Source of the DNA: Novosphingobium sp. MW5
GTDB lineage: Bacteria > Pseudomonadota > Alphaproteobacteria > Sphingomonadales > Sphingomonadaceae
Direction: 5' to 3'
Length of the DNA: 64,000 nucleotides
Assembly: GCA_025938935.1 (NCBI GenBank)
Contig: JAPCWB010000001.1
Coordinates: 1,798,001-1,862,000 of the forward strand
A program made the position numbers and the translations under genes. The notes under the pieces are model-generated. The model was not told where the DNA came from. It saw only the letters and a list, made by a program, of their open reading frames with translations, and made no database searches. Positions 62,890-64,000 of this stretch are shown one piece after another. Within the stretch, counting starts at the first letter, position 1, and each line of letters starts with the position of its first letter.

Positions 62890-63887
62890 ACCGTGATCAC
62901 CACCTTGCCGAATTTGTGCTGCTTTTCGAGGTAGAGGAGTGCCTCGCGGGCTTCGGCAAGCGGGAATGCCTTTTCGATGACCGGCTTGATCTGATGCTTG
63001 TCGATGAAGGCCAGCATGTCGCGGAAGTCCTGCGGATCGCCAACCTGGCTGCCGACGATACTGGCGCTCTTGAGGAAGATGCCGGTGGCAGTCACTTCGA
63101 ACTTGTCGCCCGCGGTGGATCCATAAATCACGATGCGAGCGCCGGGATTGATCGCGCGGACATAATTGGCATAACTCGGTGCAGGAGCGCCATCGAGCAC
63201 GACATCGATGCCGCCCGTGAGCTTGCCGACCTGCTTGCGCCATTCGGGATCGGTAAAGAGCAACCCACCCAGCGCACCCATTTCCATGGCGCGATCCAGC
63301 ACATCCTGGCTTTCGCCGGTGACAAAGACCTTTGCGCCCAGCGCTACGGCAAATGCCAGCCCAAAGGTCGCCACGCCGCCACCAACGCCGCTGATCAGCA
63401 GCGTATCGCCCGGCTGGAGCTGGCCCTTGAACATCAGCGCGCGCCAGGCGGTGAGCCCGGTGAGCACAGTTGCAGCGGCTTCCTCCCAGCTCATCCCCTT
63501 GGGTTTGGGTGCGATATTGCCTTCTGGAACACAGACATATTCGGCGATGGTTCCTGGATGCGGCATGCCCAGCAAGCCAAATTCAGTTTGCGGCGCATGG
63601 CGGTTCGAACCCCAATCGCGCCCTGGGTAAATCACCACCTCGTCACCCAGCGAAATGCCAGTGACGCCTTCGCCGATCATATCGACAATGCCAGCACCGT
63701 CGCAGCCCATTGTCGAGGGCAGGGACATGCCTGGATAAAGTCCCCGCGCGATCCACATCTCGCGGTGGTTCATCGAGGCAGCCTTGATCGCAACGCGGAC
63801 TTCGCCCGCCTTGGGCTCGGGCGTTTCGACTTCGGCAACGCGGACGGCTTCAGGGCCTTCAGTGGTCTCGAGCAACAGGGCTTTCAT
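62886..63887 (-). CDS. Zinc-independent MDR oxidoreductase (quinone-oxidoreductase-like)
   Basis: This 333-residue medium-chain dehydrogenase has the catalytic-domain block MGCDGAGIVDMIGEGV and the nucleotide-binding LLISGVGGGVATFGLAFA. The four-cysteine structural zinc lobe is absent, and the first catalytic ligand position reads SMNHREMW, so it belongs with the quinone or enoyl reductases that use NADPH without zinc. It may reduce an enone or enoyl-CoA. It starts at the ATG giving MKALLLE. Confidence 0.87.
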   Translation of the reverse strand: MKALLLETTEGPEAVRVAEVETPEPKAGEVRVAIKAASMNHREMWIARGLYPGMSLPSTMGCDGAGIVDMIGEGVTGISLGDEVVIYPGRDWGSNRHAPQTEFGLLGMPHPGTIAEYVCVPEGNIAPKPKGMSWEEAAATVLTGLTAWRALMFKGQLQPGDTLLISGVGGGVATFGLAFAVALGAKVFVTGESQDVLDRAMEMGALGGLLFTDPEWRKQVGKLTGGIDVVLDGAPAPSYANYVRAINPGARIVIYGSTAGDKFEVTATGIFLKSASIVGSQVGDPQDFRDMLAFIDKHQIKPVIEKAFPLAEAREALLYLEKQHKFGKVVITV

Positions 63888-63906
63888 GGGATTGGTTTCC
63901 TTGAAC

Positions 63907-64000
63907 TCAGAACGAACGGGGAAGGCCGAGAGATTCGGCAATGCCGTTCCTGACCATTTCATTGGTGATTGGGCCGATCCGCCACAGACGGGAATCACGC
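63907..64000 (-). CDS. C-terminal end of an acyl-CoA dehydrogenase (partial)
   Basis: The last 30 codons enter from the right edge and read RDSRLWRIGPITNEMVRNGI then AESLGLPRSF. This closely parallels the C-terminus of the acyl-CoA dehydrogenase at 54.4 kb. It is a second family member and possibly the other subunit of a heteromeric enzyme. It lies 20 bp upstream of the MDR gene, so the operon continues beyond the window. Confidence 0.82.
   Translation of the reverse strand, partial: RDSRLWRIGPITNEMVRNGIAESLGLPRSF

Noticed and set aside
63600..63625. GGTTCGAAC resembling a tRNA T loop near the right edge, as a possible second attachment site
   Set aside because: It lies inside the coding sequence of the MDR oxidoreductase, and the flanks do not match the tRNA-Thr acceptor or anticodon stem.

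Overview
The window reads as a chromosomal segment of an alphaproteobacterium of the sphingomonad type, probably Novosphingobium or a close relative. This is inferred from the high G+C coding, the DUF2849/DUF934-containing sulfite-reduction operon, a DUF885 lipoprotein and a dense catabolic cluster rich in P450 and Rieske oxygenases. No rRNA gene or marker protein is present to fix the genus.

Bases 1 to about 14.4 kb are ordinary core genome. They hold an epimerase-like oxidoreductase, an assimilatory sulfur operon (cysG, DUF2849, cysI, DUF934, cysH), an MscS channel, metC, a mercaptopyruvate sulfurtransferase, a secreted Ala/Pro-rich membrane protein, queF, a kynureninase/tryptophan dioxygenase pair, a DUF885 lipoprotein and a pentapeptide-repeat protein.

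Bases 14.4 to 16.5 kb look like a decayed mobile-element border. The 3' half of a tRNA-Thr(TGT) gene faces a truncated tyrosine integrase. The integrase abuts, tail to tail, the N-terminal piece of a LuxR-type regulator, and a frameshifted DUF2285 protein of the kind carried by integrative elements follows. The geometry of the tRNA fragment puts the inserted DNA to its right, so everything from here to the window end may be one island.

Bases 16.5 to 64 kb are an almost uninterrupted catabolic cluster: four cytochromes P450 (three are close paralogues), two Rieske oxygenase alpha/beta pairs, a [3Fe-4S]-type ferredoxin, a FAD-dependent ferredoxin or rubredoxin reductase, and two acyl-CoA-dehydrogenase-fold flavin monooxygenases. 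With them are an FMN reductase, a luciferase-like monooxygenase, an old yellow enzyme, eight SDR dehydrogenases, an aldehyde dehydrogenase, a GMC oxidoreductase and a membrane PQQ dehydrogenase. There are also several SnoaL/NTF2-fold proteins, a limonene-epoxide-hydrolase-like protein, a GST and a sulfotransferase/DUF1214 pair. The right end (52 to 64 kb) holds an extradiol dioxygenase, FAA-hydrolase-family enzyme, alpha/beta hydrolases, hotdog hydratases, acyl-CoA dehydrogenases, a CoA ligase and a quinone-reductase-like MDR protein. That is the outline of meta-cleavage plus CoA-dependent chain shortening. Together they suggest oxygenative attack on a polycyclic or branched hydrophobic compound (terpenoid, steroid-like or aromatic). 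The substrate cannot be read from sequence.

Local regulators are a TetR protein inside the second Rieske operon and an HxlR protein divergent from a P450. Two perfect FNR/FixK-type boxes (TTGAT-N4-ATCAA) lie at catabolic or haem-protein promoters. Four genes carry single-nucleotide frameshifts and one hydrolase has no normal start codon, so either the island is decaying or the assembly has small errors.
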